A stretch of 64,000 nucleotides of DNA from Lentzea tibetensis (GCF_007845675.1 NZ_VOBR01000022.1:62001-126000), one strand, 5' to 3'. Counted from the stretch's first letter, positions 25,352 to 33,723 are shown. Notes: generated by a model not told the origin, from the sequence alone. Program-made: numbers and translations.

Positions 25352-26224
25352 ATGTATCGAAGAACGATCTTGGGTCTGGCCGCCGCGTTAGGGCTCGTGG
25401 CGGCCGCGACCGGACCGGTGGTGGCGGCTCCCGCGTCGCCGTCGCCGTTGTCCTTCGTGTCCCAGCTCGACCTCGAGTGCTTCAAGACCGACCCCTACAC
25501 ACCACCGCCGACCGTCATCAAGACGACCCACCTCAACCCCGTGCTGGTGCAGGCGGGTCTGCCGCCCGAGGTCGTCAAGCTCGGCAACCGGGAACAGCTG
25601 TGCGTCCCGGTGGACAAGAACTACCGGACACCGACGCCGGACGCCTTCAACTGGGTGCGGTTCGTCGACCTGTCCTGCTACCGGATCGAGGGGCAGCAGG
25701 TCGGCTTCCCGCTGAAGCTCGACCACCTCAACCCGGTGCTGCGCGACATGGGCGTGCCCGGCAACATCGTCAAGCTGGACCGGCCGGAGCAGCTGTGCGT
25801 TCCGGTCATCAAGAACAACGTCGTGCCGCCGGCCGAGGTGCTGCGCCTCGTGCGGTTCATCGACCTCAAGTGCTACTCCGCGCCGCCGCCGAAGGAGCTC
25901 GGCGTCGGTCTGGTGCTGAGGCAGCTGAACCCGGTGCTGGCGAACCAGCCGCCGCGGTTCGTGAAGGTCAGGGAGAACCGGCAACTCTGCGTGCCCGTGC
26001 GCAAGAACGACCAGCCGATCCCACCTGATGTGCTGAACGTCGTCCAGTGGATCGATCTGCAGAGGTACGACATCACCGCGCCGACGTTCCCGACGCCGGT
26101 GTCGTTGACGTTGCGGCACATCAACCCCGCTCTGGTGAACCTGCCCGCGGAACCGGTGCGGATCTTCGCATCGAACCAGCTGGCGCTTCCGGTGGCGAAG
26201 AACGGCAAGGTGCCGCCGGGCTGA
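25352..26224 (+). CDS. secreted protein with four ~62-residue repeats
   Basis: 290 residues from the ATG at 25352. The signal peptide is ILGLAAALGLVAAATGPVVAAP. The mature protein is four tandem repeats with the pattern [FW]xDLxCY, HLNPVL, V.L....QLCVPVxKN. The first three repeats have two cysteines each (DLECF/DLSCY/DLKCY and QLCVPV). The fourth has lost both together (DLQRY, QLALPV), which suggests an intra-repeat disulfide. No enzyme motif is visible. A surface or binding role is a guess. It is followed by the 32-residue Cys-rich peptide gene, and both share the 12-mer GGTTTCCGCTCA upstream. Confidence 0.8.
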   Translation: MYRRTILGLAAALGLVAAATGPVVAAPASPSPLSFVSQLDLECFKTDPYTPPPTVIKTTHLNPVLVQAGLPPEVVKLGNREQLCVPVDKNYRTPTPDAFNWVRFVDLSCYRIEGQQVGFPLKLDHLNPVLRDMGVPGNIVKLDRPEQLCVPVIKNNVVPPAEVLRLVRFIDLKCYSAPPPKELGVGLVLRQLNPVLANQPPRFVKVRENRQLCVPVRKNDQPIPPDVLNVVQWIDLQRYDITAPTFPTPVSLTLRHINPALVNLPAEPVRIFASNQLALPVAKNGKVPPG

Positions 26225-26356
26225 GTGATCGGGCCGCGTTGACGTACTGCTACGACTGATGGTTTCCGCTCAGCGATCGGGTGATGGGGGTTCCCACGCC
26301 TTGTGTCACGGCGGACCGTGGGGATCGGATGTCCGGTCGAACACGGGAGGCCCCAG

Positions 26357-26455
26357 ATGGTTGAGATCACGGTCGCGGAGACGGCTCACATGGGCGGCTG
26401 CGGCTGCTGCTCCGGATGCACGGGGCCGGGGTGCGGCTGTTGTTCGAGCTGCTAG
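26357..26455 (+). CDS. 32-residue peptide with eight cysteines (metallothionein- or RiPP-like)
   Basis: A short gene with ATG at 26357 and GGGAGG 6 nt upstream, ending at the TAG at 26455. The first 12 residues (MVEITVAETAHM) are polar without cysteine, like a leader. The last 20 hold eight cysteines in two similar blocks, GGCGCCSGC and GCGCCSSC, joined by TGPG. The blocks resemble metal-thiolate clusters of small bacterial metallothioneins and also Cys-rich cores of modified peptides. Copper or zinc binding is likely if unmodified. No maturation or export genes are adjacent: it lies between a secreted repeat protein and a hairpin. The MNIO gene of the same window is 26 kb away. Confidence 0.75.
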   Translation: MVEITVAETAHMGGCGCCSGCTGPGCGCCSSC

Positions 26456-26469
26456 ACCGTCAGGGTTTG

Positions 26470-26518
26470 CATGAGGGGAGCTTCCCCAGCGCTGACCGCT
26501 GGGAAAGCTCCCCTCATG
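26470..26518. terminator. strong bidirectional hairpin
   Basis: Arms of 22 nt (26470-26491 and 26497-26518) pair with one mismatch around a CTGAC loop, including GAGGGGAGCTT against AAGCTCCCCTC. It stands between the Cys-rich peptide gene on the plus strand and the convergent lipoprotein gene, 7 nt before the latter's stop, and can terminate both. Confidence 0.8.
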
Positions 26519-26525
26519 GCGTCTG

Positions 26526-28073
26526 TCACGGCGGGCAGACGGTGCCGTTGGTCGGGACCTTGGCGTCGATGAGGTAGTCGCGCGCGGCGTTGGTGGCGCA
26601 CGGAGACTGCGCGAGCGCGCCGTGCCCGCTGCCCTGCCAGCCCAGCAGCACGCCACCGGGCAGGCGCTGCGCGGCGCGTTCCGTGCCGGGCGCGGGCGTC
26701 ACCGGGTCGTCGGCCGTGCTGAGCACGAGGATGGGCGGCGCGCTCTTCAGCGGGTCCTGGCGCTGCAGCTGCGGCACCGGGAAAGGCCCGCAGCGCAACA
26801 ACATCCGCGCGAACAGGGCGCCGAACATCTTGTGCTTGTCCTGCCAGTCCTTGGAGAGCCCGGCGACCCGGTCCGGCGGGATGCGCGTCGCGGTGTCGTT
26901 GCACCCGGTCACCATGCCCGCGTCGAGGCGCGGCGGGTTCTCGTCGAGCTCGCTCACCAGCGGGTCGAGCAACGCGTTCAGGCCGCTGCCGTCACCGGCG
27001 CGCGCCTTCACGATCGCGTCGGACAGCGCGGGCCAGCGCGAGCGTTCCGAGAGGCCGGCGAGGATCGCGTGCAGCGCGGAACCCGGCGTCAGGTCGATGG
27101 TCGCGCCGCGGATCGGCGTGGTGCGCAGCTGGCCGATCAACGCGGTGACGTCCTCGCGCGGGTTGGCCAGTCCGCAGGAGCGGGCGGTGCAGTCGCGGGC
27201 GAACGCGTCGAGCGTCTGCTCGGCCGACGCGGCGCGGGACTCCAGCACGCCGACCGAGTCGAGCGTCGGGTCGGGCGCGCCGTCGAGCACCATGCGGCCG
27301 ATCTTGGTGGGGAAGCGGTTGGCGTAGGTCGTGAGCACCTTCGAGCCGTCGCCGAAGCCGATGGCGTTGAGCCGCTTCACGGCGAGGTGCTCGCGGAGCC
27401 GTTCGAGGTCGGCCGCGGCGCGCCAGCTGTCCAGCGCGGTGAGCCGGTTCTCCAGGTCGAGCACGCACTCCTGCGCGGCCTCGCCGACGGACACCACGAG
27501 GTCCGACTGCTCGGCGGCGGCCGGGTCGTACTCGACGATCTGCGCGCGCGTCTCGGCCGGGATGCACTGCACGCCGTCGGAACGCCCGGTGCCGCGGCGG
27601 TCCATGCCGATGAGCGTGTACGTGCTCAGCACCTCGGGCGGCAGCGACGCGGCGAGCCGCGCGGCCTTCAACGTGCCGGGCTCGCCGTCCGGGTCGCCGA
27701 TGACCACGAGCGGGTTGCGGCCCGTGCCGACGCGCAGCAGCGAGACGCCGATCGTGCCGCGGCCGGGCCTGCCGGGTGAGTCGAGGATCACCGACATCCG
27801 GGAGCACTGGTATTCGACGTCACCGGCCGGGGCCGTCGGGCCCATGCGCTCCTTGGTGGCGTCCGTGCACGGCGACCACTGGAGGATCGACTCCTCGCGG
27901 AACTCCTCCAGCGGCGGAACCGGCTGCGGCCCGGCGAGCTGCGTCGCGTCGAGCGGCTGGTTGTCCTCGCCTCTGACCGCGATGACCGGCCGGTCGGAGG
28001 GGCCGGCGCTGCACCCCGCGAGCACGCTCACCGCCAGCAGGACCATGGCAGCGCGACGCACGGGTTTCCTCAC
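26526..28073 (-). CDS. TAP-like alpha/beta-hydrolase lipoprotein, catalytic Ser apparently lost
   Basis: 515 residues from the GTG at 28073. The N-terminal RRAAMVLLAVSVLAGC is a lipoprotein signal with Cys at the lipobox, so it should be anchored outside the membrane. The hydrolase fold resembles tripeptidyl-aminopeptidase relatives: oxyanion-side GMDRRGTGRSDG, a C-terminal TAP-like domain with LVLSTADDPVTPAPG (acid) and GWQGSGHGAL (His). At the nucleophile elbow, where relatives have GxSYGT, the sequence is LNAIGFGDGSKVLTTYA: Gly replaces the catalytic Ser. It may be inactive, use the nearby Ser two residues on, or bind rather than cut peptides. Eight or more cysteines suggest disulfides. 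Confidence 0.85.
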   Translation of the reverse strand: MRKPVRRAAMVLLAVSVLAGCSAGPSDRPVIAVRGEDNQPLDATQLAGPQPVPPLEEFREESILQWSPCTDATKERMGPTAPAGDVEYQCSRMSVILDSPGRPGRGTIGVSLLRVGTGRNPLVVIGDPDGEPGTLKAARLAASLPPEVLSTYTLIGMDRRGTGRSDGVQCIPAETRAQIVEYDPAAAEQSDLVVSVGEAAQECVLDLENRLTALDSWRAAADLERLREHLAVKRLNAIGFGDGSKVLTTYANRFPTKIGRMVLDGAPDPTLDSVGVLESRAASAEQTLDAFARDCTARSCGLANPREDVTALIGQLRTTPIRGATIDLTPGSALHAILAGLSERSRWPALSDAIVKARAGDGSGLNALLDPLVSELDENPPRLDAGMVTGCNDTATRIPPDRVAGLSKDWQDKHKMFGALFARMLLRCGPFPVPQLQRQDPLKSAPPILVLSTADDPVTPAPGTERAAQRLPGGVLLGWQGSGHGALAQSPCATNAARDYLIDAKVPTNGTVCPP

Positions 28074-28136
28074 TCTCGATCGGGCTTCTCGGGGTGTGAG
28101 ATTCCCACGTGAAAGGTGAGACGGCCGTGAGTCAAG

Positions 28137-29051
28137 ATGGACCTCATGGTCATGGCTCACGCCTCGCCGGTCTCCGGTCCGGCCCCCGTACGCGGCTCGT
28201 CGGTCGCCGCTCGCGCACTGGGCGCGATCCCGCCGCCGGCGCTCGTGCTGCTGGGCATCGTGAGCGTCCAGGTGGGTGCCGCGTTCGCGAAGCAGCTCTT
28301 CGGCGTCGCCGGTTCAGCGGGCACCGTGACCCTGCGTCTGGTGTTCGCCGCCGTGATCCTGCTGGCGGTCTGGCGGCCGACGCTCCGGCTGCCGCTGCGC
28401 ACCTACGCGGTGATCATCGCGTACGGCGTGGTGCTCGGATCGATGAACCTGTTCTTCTACCAGTCGCTCGAACGCATCCCGCTCGGCGCCGCGGTGACCA
28501 TCGAGTTCCTCGGCCCGCTCGCCGTGGCCGTGTTCGGGTCGCGCCGCTGGCTGGACGGCGTGTGGGCGCTGCTGGCCGCGTCCGGCGTGCTGCTGCTGGC
28601 CCGCGCGGACGGCGGTCTGCTGTGGAGCGGTGTGCTGTTCGCGCTGGCCGCGGCTGCCTGCTGGGCGGCCTACATCCTGCTGGCGGCCAAGCTGGGCAGC
28701 GCGACGTCCGACGGCCAGGGCCTGGCGCTGGCGATGGTGTTCGGCACGCTGGTGGCACTGCCGTTCGGCGTCGGCTCCGCGGGGATGGCGCTGCTCGACC
28801 CGGTCGTGCTGGTGGTCGGCCTCCTGGTGGCGCTGATGTCGTCCGTCGTGCCCTACTCGCTGGAGCTGGAGGCGCTGCGGAAGATCCCGCCGCGCGTGTT
28901 CGGGATCCTGATGTCCATGGAGCCCGCGGTGGCCGCGCTCGCCGGGTTGGTGCTGCTCGGGGAGCAGCTGCGGCCCCTCCAGTGGGTCGCGGTGTGCTGC
29001 GTGGTGATCGCCTCCGTCGGGGCGACCCGGAGCGCGAGACCGGACGTCTGA
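28137..29051 (+). CDS. EamA/RhtA-type exporter
   Basis: 304 residues from the ATG at 28137; ATGs at 28146 and 28152 are alternatives. Ten hydrophobic helices form two EamA halves, e.g. LVLLGIVSVQVGAAFAKQLF, TYAVIIAYGVVLGSMNLFFY, PLGAAVTIEFLGPLAVAVFG, then VVPYSLELEALRKIPPRVFG and MEPAVAALAGLVLLGEQL. This matches the RhtA (threonine/homoserine efflux) branch of drug/metabolite transporters. The substrate is likely an amino acid or related metabolite. It is divergent from the lipoprotein gene and no operon partner is evident. Confidence 0.88.
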   Translation: MDLMVMAHASPVSGPAPVRGSSVAARALGAIPPPALVLLGIVSVQVGAAFAKQLFGVAGSAGTVTLRLVFAAVILLAVWRPTLRLPLRTYAVIIAYGVVLGSMNLFFYQSLERIPLGAAVTIEFLGPLAVAVFGSRRWLDGVWALLAASGVLLLARADGGLLWSGVLFALAAAACWAAYILLAAKLGSATSDGQGLALAMVFGTLVALPFGVGSAGMALLDPVVLVVGLLVALMSSVVPYSLELEALRKIPPRVFGILMSMEPAVAALAGLVLLGEQLRPLQWVAVCCVVIASVGATRSARPDV

Positions 29052-29160
29052 CCCTGTGGGAACCAAGAGGCGCGGTCCGGACGGCAGGAGATCGGCGCTC
29101 TTGACCTCGGCTGGTTGACGAGATCGTCGGCCGCGCCCGGCGGGCGCACCTGGACGCGGA

Positions 29161-29322
29161 GCTGTCGACTGTTGACAGCGCCAGGCGGGCCGAGGGGTGC
29201 GCTGTCGACTGTCGACAGCGGCAACGCAGGACACGCCGACCTTGTGAGTGGGCTGTCGACTGTTGACACCAGCGGCGCATGACAGGCGGGTTGCAGGGGC
29301 GCGCTGTCGACAGTTGACACCG
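29161..29322. repeat. second cluster of TGTYGACA elements
   Basis: The 335-nt gap between the EamA gene and the ligase gene has four copies near 29161, 29201, 29249 and 29302. Each has CTGTCGACTGTTGACA or a close variant (one is CTGTCGACAGTTGACA). Spacing is 40-53 nt. Apparent reading frames here are by-products of the repeat (recurrent Ser-Thr-Val-Asp-Ser). I see no gene or promoter. Confidence 0.72.
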
Positions 29323-29386
29323 GTCGTCCGCATCAGGCAGGTGACTCCGGCTGGCGAGCTGGTCGTCACCGATCTCCGGTGACCGC

Positions 29387-30454
29387 TCAGGCGTCCTTGG
29401 CCTTCAGCTCACCGCGCAACACCGCGGCCACGTCGTAGCGCGCCGGGATGTCGAGCTGGTCGTACTTGCACGACTCGGGCTCGCGGTCCGGCCGCCACCG
29501 CGCGAACTGCCCGTTGTGCCGCAGCCGAACCGGGTGCTCGCCCTCGGTCTGCGTGTAGTGGATCTCCAGCACGCGCTCGGGCCGCAACGGCACGTACTCG
29601 GCCTGCGCGCTGCGCCACCGGTTGATCTCGCCGGGGATGCGCTGGCCGGGCTGCGGTGCCGCCCACGGGTGGTCGTCCGTGGTGATCAACCCCGCCAGCT
29701 CAGCCGCGAGAGCGCGGCGTTCGGCCGCCTTGAAGGAGCCGACGACGCCGATGTGGTGCAGGAGGCCGTTGTCGTCGTAGAGGCCGAGCAGCAGTGAGCC
29801 GACGGCGGTGCCCGGCTCGGTGTCCTTGTGCCAGCGCAGGCCGGCGACGACGGCGTCGGCGGTGCGGGCGTGCTTCACTTTGATCATGGTGCGCTTGCCC
29901 GGCGTGTACGGGCCGTCGGCGGGCTTGCCCATCACGCCGTCCAGGCCCGCGCCCTCGAACAGGGTGAACCACTCGCGTGCCAGTTCCGGGGACGTCGTCG
30001 CCGGGGTGACGTGCAGAGAACCCAGAGCCAGCAGCTCGGCGCGGCGGGTCGTGGTGGGCTCGTCGAGCAGCACCCGGTCGCCCAGTGCGAGCAGGTCGAA
30101 CGCCACGAACGTCGCGGGCGTCTCCTCGGACAGCAGCGTCACGCGCGAGGCCGCGGGGTGGATGCGCTGGCCCAGCGCGTCGAAGTCGAGCTCGTCGTTG
30201 TGGGCGACGACCAGCTCGCCGTCGACGACCACCCGCGGCGGCAGGAGGCGGCGCATCTCCTCCTCGACCTCGGGGAAGTAGCGGTTCAGCGGCTTGCCGC
30301 TGCGGGACTGGAGCACGACTTCGTCGCCGTCGCGGAACACGACGCAGCGGAAGCCGTCCCACTTCGGCTCGAACAGCAGGCCGTCGTCGTCCGGGATCGC
30401 GTCGACGGCGGAGGCGAGCATCGGCTGCAGGGGTGGGGTCAGTGGCAGGTCCAC
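29387..30454 (-). CDS. ligC: ATP-dependent DNA ligase, LigC type
   Basis: 355 residues from the ATG at 30454. The nucleotidyltransferase motif I is EPKWDGFRC with the adenylated Lys. Other motifs are SRSGKPLNRYFPEV, VVDGELV, DGVMGKPADGPY and TMIKVKH. The C-terminal OB domain ends with CKYDQLDIPARYDVA. It seals nicks with ATP and serves accessory roles in end joining or base-excision repair. It is separate from the LigD-type polymerase gene at 10414. No Ku gene is visible here. It stands 18 nt downstream of a RibD-like gene on the same strand. Confidence 0.93.
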   Translation of the reverse strand: MDLPLTPPLQPMLASAVDAIPDDDGLLFEPKWDGFRCVVFRDGDEVVLQSRSGKPLNRYFPEVEEEMRRLLPPRVVVDGELVVAHNDELDFDALGQRIHPAASRVTLLSEETPATFVAFDLLALGDRVLLDEPTTTRRAELLALGSLHVTPATTSPELAREWFTLFEGAGLDGVMGKPADGPYTPGKRTMIKVKHARTADAVVAGLRWHKDTEPGTAVGSLLLGLYDDNGLLHHIGVVGSFKAAERRALAAELAGLITTDDHPWAAPQPGQRIPGEINRWRSAQAEYVPLRPERVLEIHYTQTEGEHPVRLRHNGQFARWRPDREPESCKYDQLDIPARYDVAAVLRGELKAKDA

Positions 30455-30471
30455 GGCCCCATCCTGCCTCC

Positions 30472-31185
30472 TCAGCTGGAATCACGCCCGGATTCACGCC
30501 GCTGGTAGCGCAGCATCAGCACGTCCGCGTCGTGCAGCACGGACCGCAGCTCCAGCGAACGCGGCGCGGTGACCATCGGCCCGTGCGCGATGCGTTCCGC
30601 GTCGCCGACGGCCAGCTGCGGCGACAGGGTCAGGTTCAGCTCGTCGACCAGGTCGTCGGCGACCAGCCTGCCGAACAGGGTGGGCCCGCCCTCGCAGTTG
30701 ACGTGTCGCAGGCCGCGCGAGGCCAGCTCGTCCAGCGCGCGGCGCAGGTCGACGGACGTCTCGCCGGCGACGATCACCTCGGCTCCCGCCGCCTTCAACG
30801 CGGCGTGGTCGGCCTGAGCGGTGGTGATGACGATCGGCGGCACGTGGGTGTCGGTGAACAGCGGCAGGTCCGGCGACAGCGAGCCCCGCGCGGTGACGAC
30901 CGCGATCGGCGGGACGGGGCGCCCGTCGACCGGCCGCACACCGCGGTAGGCCTCGACGATCACCGTCCCCGCGCCGACGAGCACCACGTCGCACAGCGCG
31001 CGGCCCAGCATGAAGACCTTCTTGTCCGCCGGGCTGCCGAGACCCTCGGACTTGCCGGACACGGTGACGGCACCGTCCACGCTGGACACGAAGTTCGCCT
31101 GCACCCAGCGGCGGTCCGGCGGAAACCGGTACAGCTCGGCGAGCATTGTGTCGGTCATCTCAGGCCGGGCTTCGGGCCACAACAT
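30472..31185 (-). CDS. RibD C-terminal-domain pyrimidine reductase family protein
   Basis: About 237 residues from the ATG at 31185; GTGs at 31191 and 31197 are possible. RibD-C/DHFR-like motifs are WVQANFVSSVDGAVT, VVLVGAGTVIVEAYRGVRP and RHVNCEGGPTLFGRLVADD, with NADPH-binding Gly residues. The family reduces the ribosyl side chain in riboflavin or related pathways, and in mycobacteria a stand-alone relative is linked to folate-pathway bypass. The exact substrate is uncertain. It is divergent from a ZapE-like gene with only ~30 nt between, so promoters overlap and both mRNAs may be leaderless. Confidence 0.83.
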   Translation of the reverse strand: MLWPEARPEMTDTMLAELYRFPPDRRWVQANFVSSVDGAVTVSGKSEGLGSPADKKVFMLGRALCDVVLVGAGTVIVEAYRGVRPVDGRPVPPIAVVTARGSLSPDLPLFTDTHVPPIVITTAQADHAALKAAGAEVIVAGETSVDLRRALDELASRGLRHVNCEGGPTLFGRLVADDLVDELNLTLSPQLAVGDAERIAHGPMVTAPRSLELRSVLHDADVLMLRYQRRESGRDSS

Positions 31186-31214
31186 CTGCACGAGCACGAC
31201 GTTAGGCTGCCCGC

Positions 31215-32207
31215 ATGCGCTTGTCCGACCGCGACCCCCAGGTCGGGGCAGACGAACTGGTCGACGCGATGGTCCCGCCACCTCGGTTCGACGACGTCAG
31301 CTTCGACAGCTACATCCCCAACCCGGACGAGCCGAGCCAGGCCGCCGCCGTCAAGGCGTGCCAGGCGTTCGTCGAACGGGTGGGCGCGCGGAAGAAGCGC
31401 TGGTCGCTGTTCGGCCGGTCGGAGGACGAGGGCAAGCCCGGCCTGTACCTCGACGGCGGGTTCGGCGTCGGCAAGACGCACCTGCTCGCGTCGATCTGGC
31501 ACTCGGTGCCCGGCCCCAAGGCGTACGGCACGTTCGTCGAGGTCACGAACCTCGTCGGTGTGCTGGGTTTCGTCGAGGCCGTCAAGCGGCTGAGCGAGCA
31601 CCGGCTGCTGGCGATCGACGAGTTCGAGCTCGACGACCCCGGCGACACGATGCTCGTCACGCGACTGCTCAAGGAGCTGACGGCGGCCGGCGTGTTCGTC
31701 GCGGCGACGTCCAACACGCTGCCGGACAAGCTCGGTGAGGGCCGGTTCGCGGCGGCGGACTTCCTGCGCGAGATCCAGACGGTGTCCGCGAAGTTCGACG
31801 TCGTGCGCGTCGACGGCCCCGACTACCGGCACCGCGGCCTGCCCGACGCGCCGCCGCCGATGTCCGACGGCGAGCTGACCACCCGCGCCGAGAGCATGCC
31901 GGGCGCCACGCTCGACGACTTCGACGAGCTGTGCGCGGCGCTCGCCCGCATCCACCCGTCGCGCTACGGCAGGCTCGTCGACGGTGTGACGGCCGTGCAC
32001 CTGCGCGACGTGAAGGCGGCGCCCGACCAGGCCGTCGCGCTGCGGCTCGTGGCGTTCGGCGACCGGCTGTACGACCGGGACGTCCCGGTCGCCGTGTCCG
32101 GCCGGCCGCTGTCCGACCTGTTCAGCGAGGAGATGCTGCGCGGCGGTTACCGCAAGAAGTACCTGCGCGCGGTGTCCCGCCTGGTCGCACTGTCACGACC
32201 GAGCTAG
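31215..32207 (+). CDS. zapE: ZapE/AFG1-like ATPase
   Basis: 330 residues from the ATG at 31215; TTAGGCT 7 nt before it looks like a -10, so a leaderless mRNA is likely. The P-loop is GLYLDGGFGVGKTHLL and Walker B is LLAIDEFELDDPGD. The arginine-finger-side ATSNTLPDKLGEGRF and the C-terminal SDLFSEEMLRGGYRKKYLRA are typical of the AFG1/ZapE family. In Escherichia coli ZapE acts at the division ring under stress, and in mitochondria AFG1 assists protein quality control. The role in actinomycetes is not settled. Confidence 0.9.
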   Translation: MRLSDRDPQVGADELVDAMVPPPRFDDVSFDSYIPNPDEPSQAAAVKACQAFVERVGARKKRWSLFGRSEDEGKPGLYLDGGFGVGKTHLLASIWHSVPGPKAYGTFVEVTNLVGVLGFVEAVKRLSEHRLLAIDEFELDDPGDTMLVTRLLKELTAAGVFVAATSNTLPDKLGEGRFAAADFLREIQTVSAKFDVVRVDGPDYRHRGLPDAPPPMSDGELTTRAESMPGATLDDFDELCAALARIHPSRYGRLVDGVTAVHLRDVKAAPDQAVALRLVAFGDRLYDRDVPVAVSGRPLSDLFSEEMLRGGYRKKYLRAVSRLVALSRPS

Positions 32208-32225
32208 GTCACGACCGAAGCCAGG

Positions 32226-33367
32226 TCACGACCAGGCCAGGTCGCGGCCGGCCTTCGCGTACCAGCGGTGCAGCTCGGCGTCGATGCGCTCCGAGTCCTC
32301 GGCCGACAGCACCAGCGACGGCTCCTGGTGCGGCCACGACTCGACGATCCGCGCCCGCAGCCCTGACGGCGGGTGGTGCGTCCACATGGACGCTTCCGCG
32401 ACGACGGACTGCTTGCGCAGCTCGGCGAGGTCGAGCCGGGTCCGGCACTCGACCGCTGCGGCGCGCCACTCGACCACACCCGGATGAGCGCGTCCGGCGG
32501 CCCTGGTCCGCCGCTCCGCAGCTTCCACCGCACCGCTGAGGTGGAACGACGCCACCAGGTCGTCCATGAGCGCGACGGTTCCAGCGGTCCCCGCCAGCCG
32601 GGCGGCGAGTGCGTCCGCGCAGTACTCGGCCCGCTGGTGGTCGCGCGACGCGATCGCCAGCAGCCCGGCCTGCGTCCACAGGCAGGCCTGCTGGGCCAGC
32701 CGCTGCAACGGTCGCAGCAGCGACTCGACGATCTCGAGCGCGATGTTGTCTCGCTCAACCCGGTCAGCGGGCTGCTCGGCTTCACCAGGTCGGCGAGCAC
32801 ACCCGGCGTGGACAACGCGGGCTGCGTGAGCAGGCTCCGCGCCGGGTCCGCGTTCACGAAATGCGCGAACTCGTGGGCCAGCAAGGCCACCCGCTGCTGC
32901 GGCGAGAGGATTCCCCACAGCGGCAAACCCAGGCACAACCTGCGGCGACGCCGCAGGCCGAACACTCCTGCAGCCGCGTTGAACTCGTAGTCCAGTGCGA
33001 CGTGGTGAGGTACCGGCGCGCCCGAAGCGCGTGCGACCCGGTCGATCAACTCGAACAGGGCAGGCGCGTCCGGGCGGTTCACGACCGCCCAGTCGGTCTC
33101 CATCCGGCCGATCCGCGGGCGCAACGTCCAGGCGAACGCGACGAGGAGGGTGCCGGGAACGATCCACAGCGAGGGGAAGTCCCGCGCCACGAGGCGCAGT
33201 CCGCTTGCCAGCACGACGCCGAGCAGCAGCACCAGCACGGCCGACGCGGCGACGAGCGCGACTCTGGCGGCGGTCCACTCCGGGCGACTCGGCGGACGGC
33301 CGGAGTAGGCGGTGAACTGGCGCGCGTTGAGCCGCAACGCGAGCCGTTTCGCGGATTCCCCAGTCAC
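32226..33367 (-). pseudogene. M48-type membrane metallopeptidase, one-base frameshift
   Basis: The N-terminal part from the GTG at 33367 has a membrane span (ALVAASAVLVLLLGVVLASG), a second span (IVPGTLLVAFAWTL) and the zinc motif LLAHEFAHFVNADPA. It runs in one frame to PSSPLTG, then goes out of frame. The rest (VERDNIALEIVESLL, the second metal ligand region RAEYCADALAARLAG, and the end RWYAKAGRDLAWS) continues in the next frame. The join lies around 32755-32775, consistent with one missing base. It is either a recent pseudogene or a sequencing error. Both halves look conserved and undecayed, so error or very recent mutation is likelier than old decay. Confidence 0.82.
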
Positions 33368-33436
33368 AAGAAGACAGTGTGCCGTGCGTTCGCCGTGGGT
33401 ATTCGGAATGAGAACTTCCCCCGAGAAAGGCGCCCG

Positions 33437-33688
33437 ATGCTGAGCGATGCCGAACGCCGCTCGCTGGACGAGATCGAGCAGCGGTTGTCCCTTGAAGAAC
33501 CTGACCTGGTCCGCGCGTTCACGGCCGGCCCCGTGCGCAACCCGTGGATGCACCACATAGTGATGCTCGTGTTCGGCGCGCTGGGCGCGTTGCTGCTCGC
33601 GATCGGAGCGCCGGGAATCGGCCTGTTGTGCCTGCTGGTAGCTGGTGCGGCCGCCGTGCTGCAACGTCATCCGCTGCGAATTCGTTAG
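33437..33688 (+). CDS. DUF3040 small membrane protein
   Basis: 83 residues from the ATG at 33437. It begins MLSDAERRSLDEIEQRL, the DUF3040 signature, then two adjacent hydrophobic segments (IVMLVFGALGALLLAIG and IGLLCLLVAGAAAVL) and a short basic tail. DUF3040 proteins are small, actinobacteria-specific and of unknown function. It is divergent from the frameshifted peptidase gene and 36 nt ahead of the ABC-F gene. Confidence 0.85.
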   Translation: MLSDAERRSLDEIEQRLSLEEPDLVRAFTAGPVRNPWMHHIVMLVFGALGALLLAIGAPGIGLLCLLVAGAAAVLQRHPLRIR

Positions 33689-33723
33689 GCGTTGCCGTCG
33701 CGAACCCGCAACGATGTCCCGTT

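Noticed and set aside
29052-29386. several frames rich in Ser-Thr-Val-Asp-Ser
   Set aside because: They are translations of the TGTCGAC element with no start signals or conserved domains.
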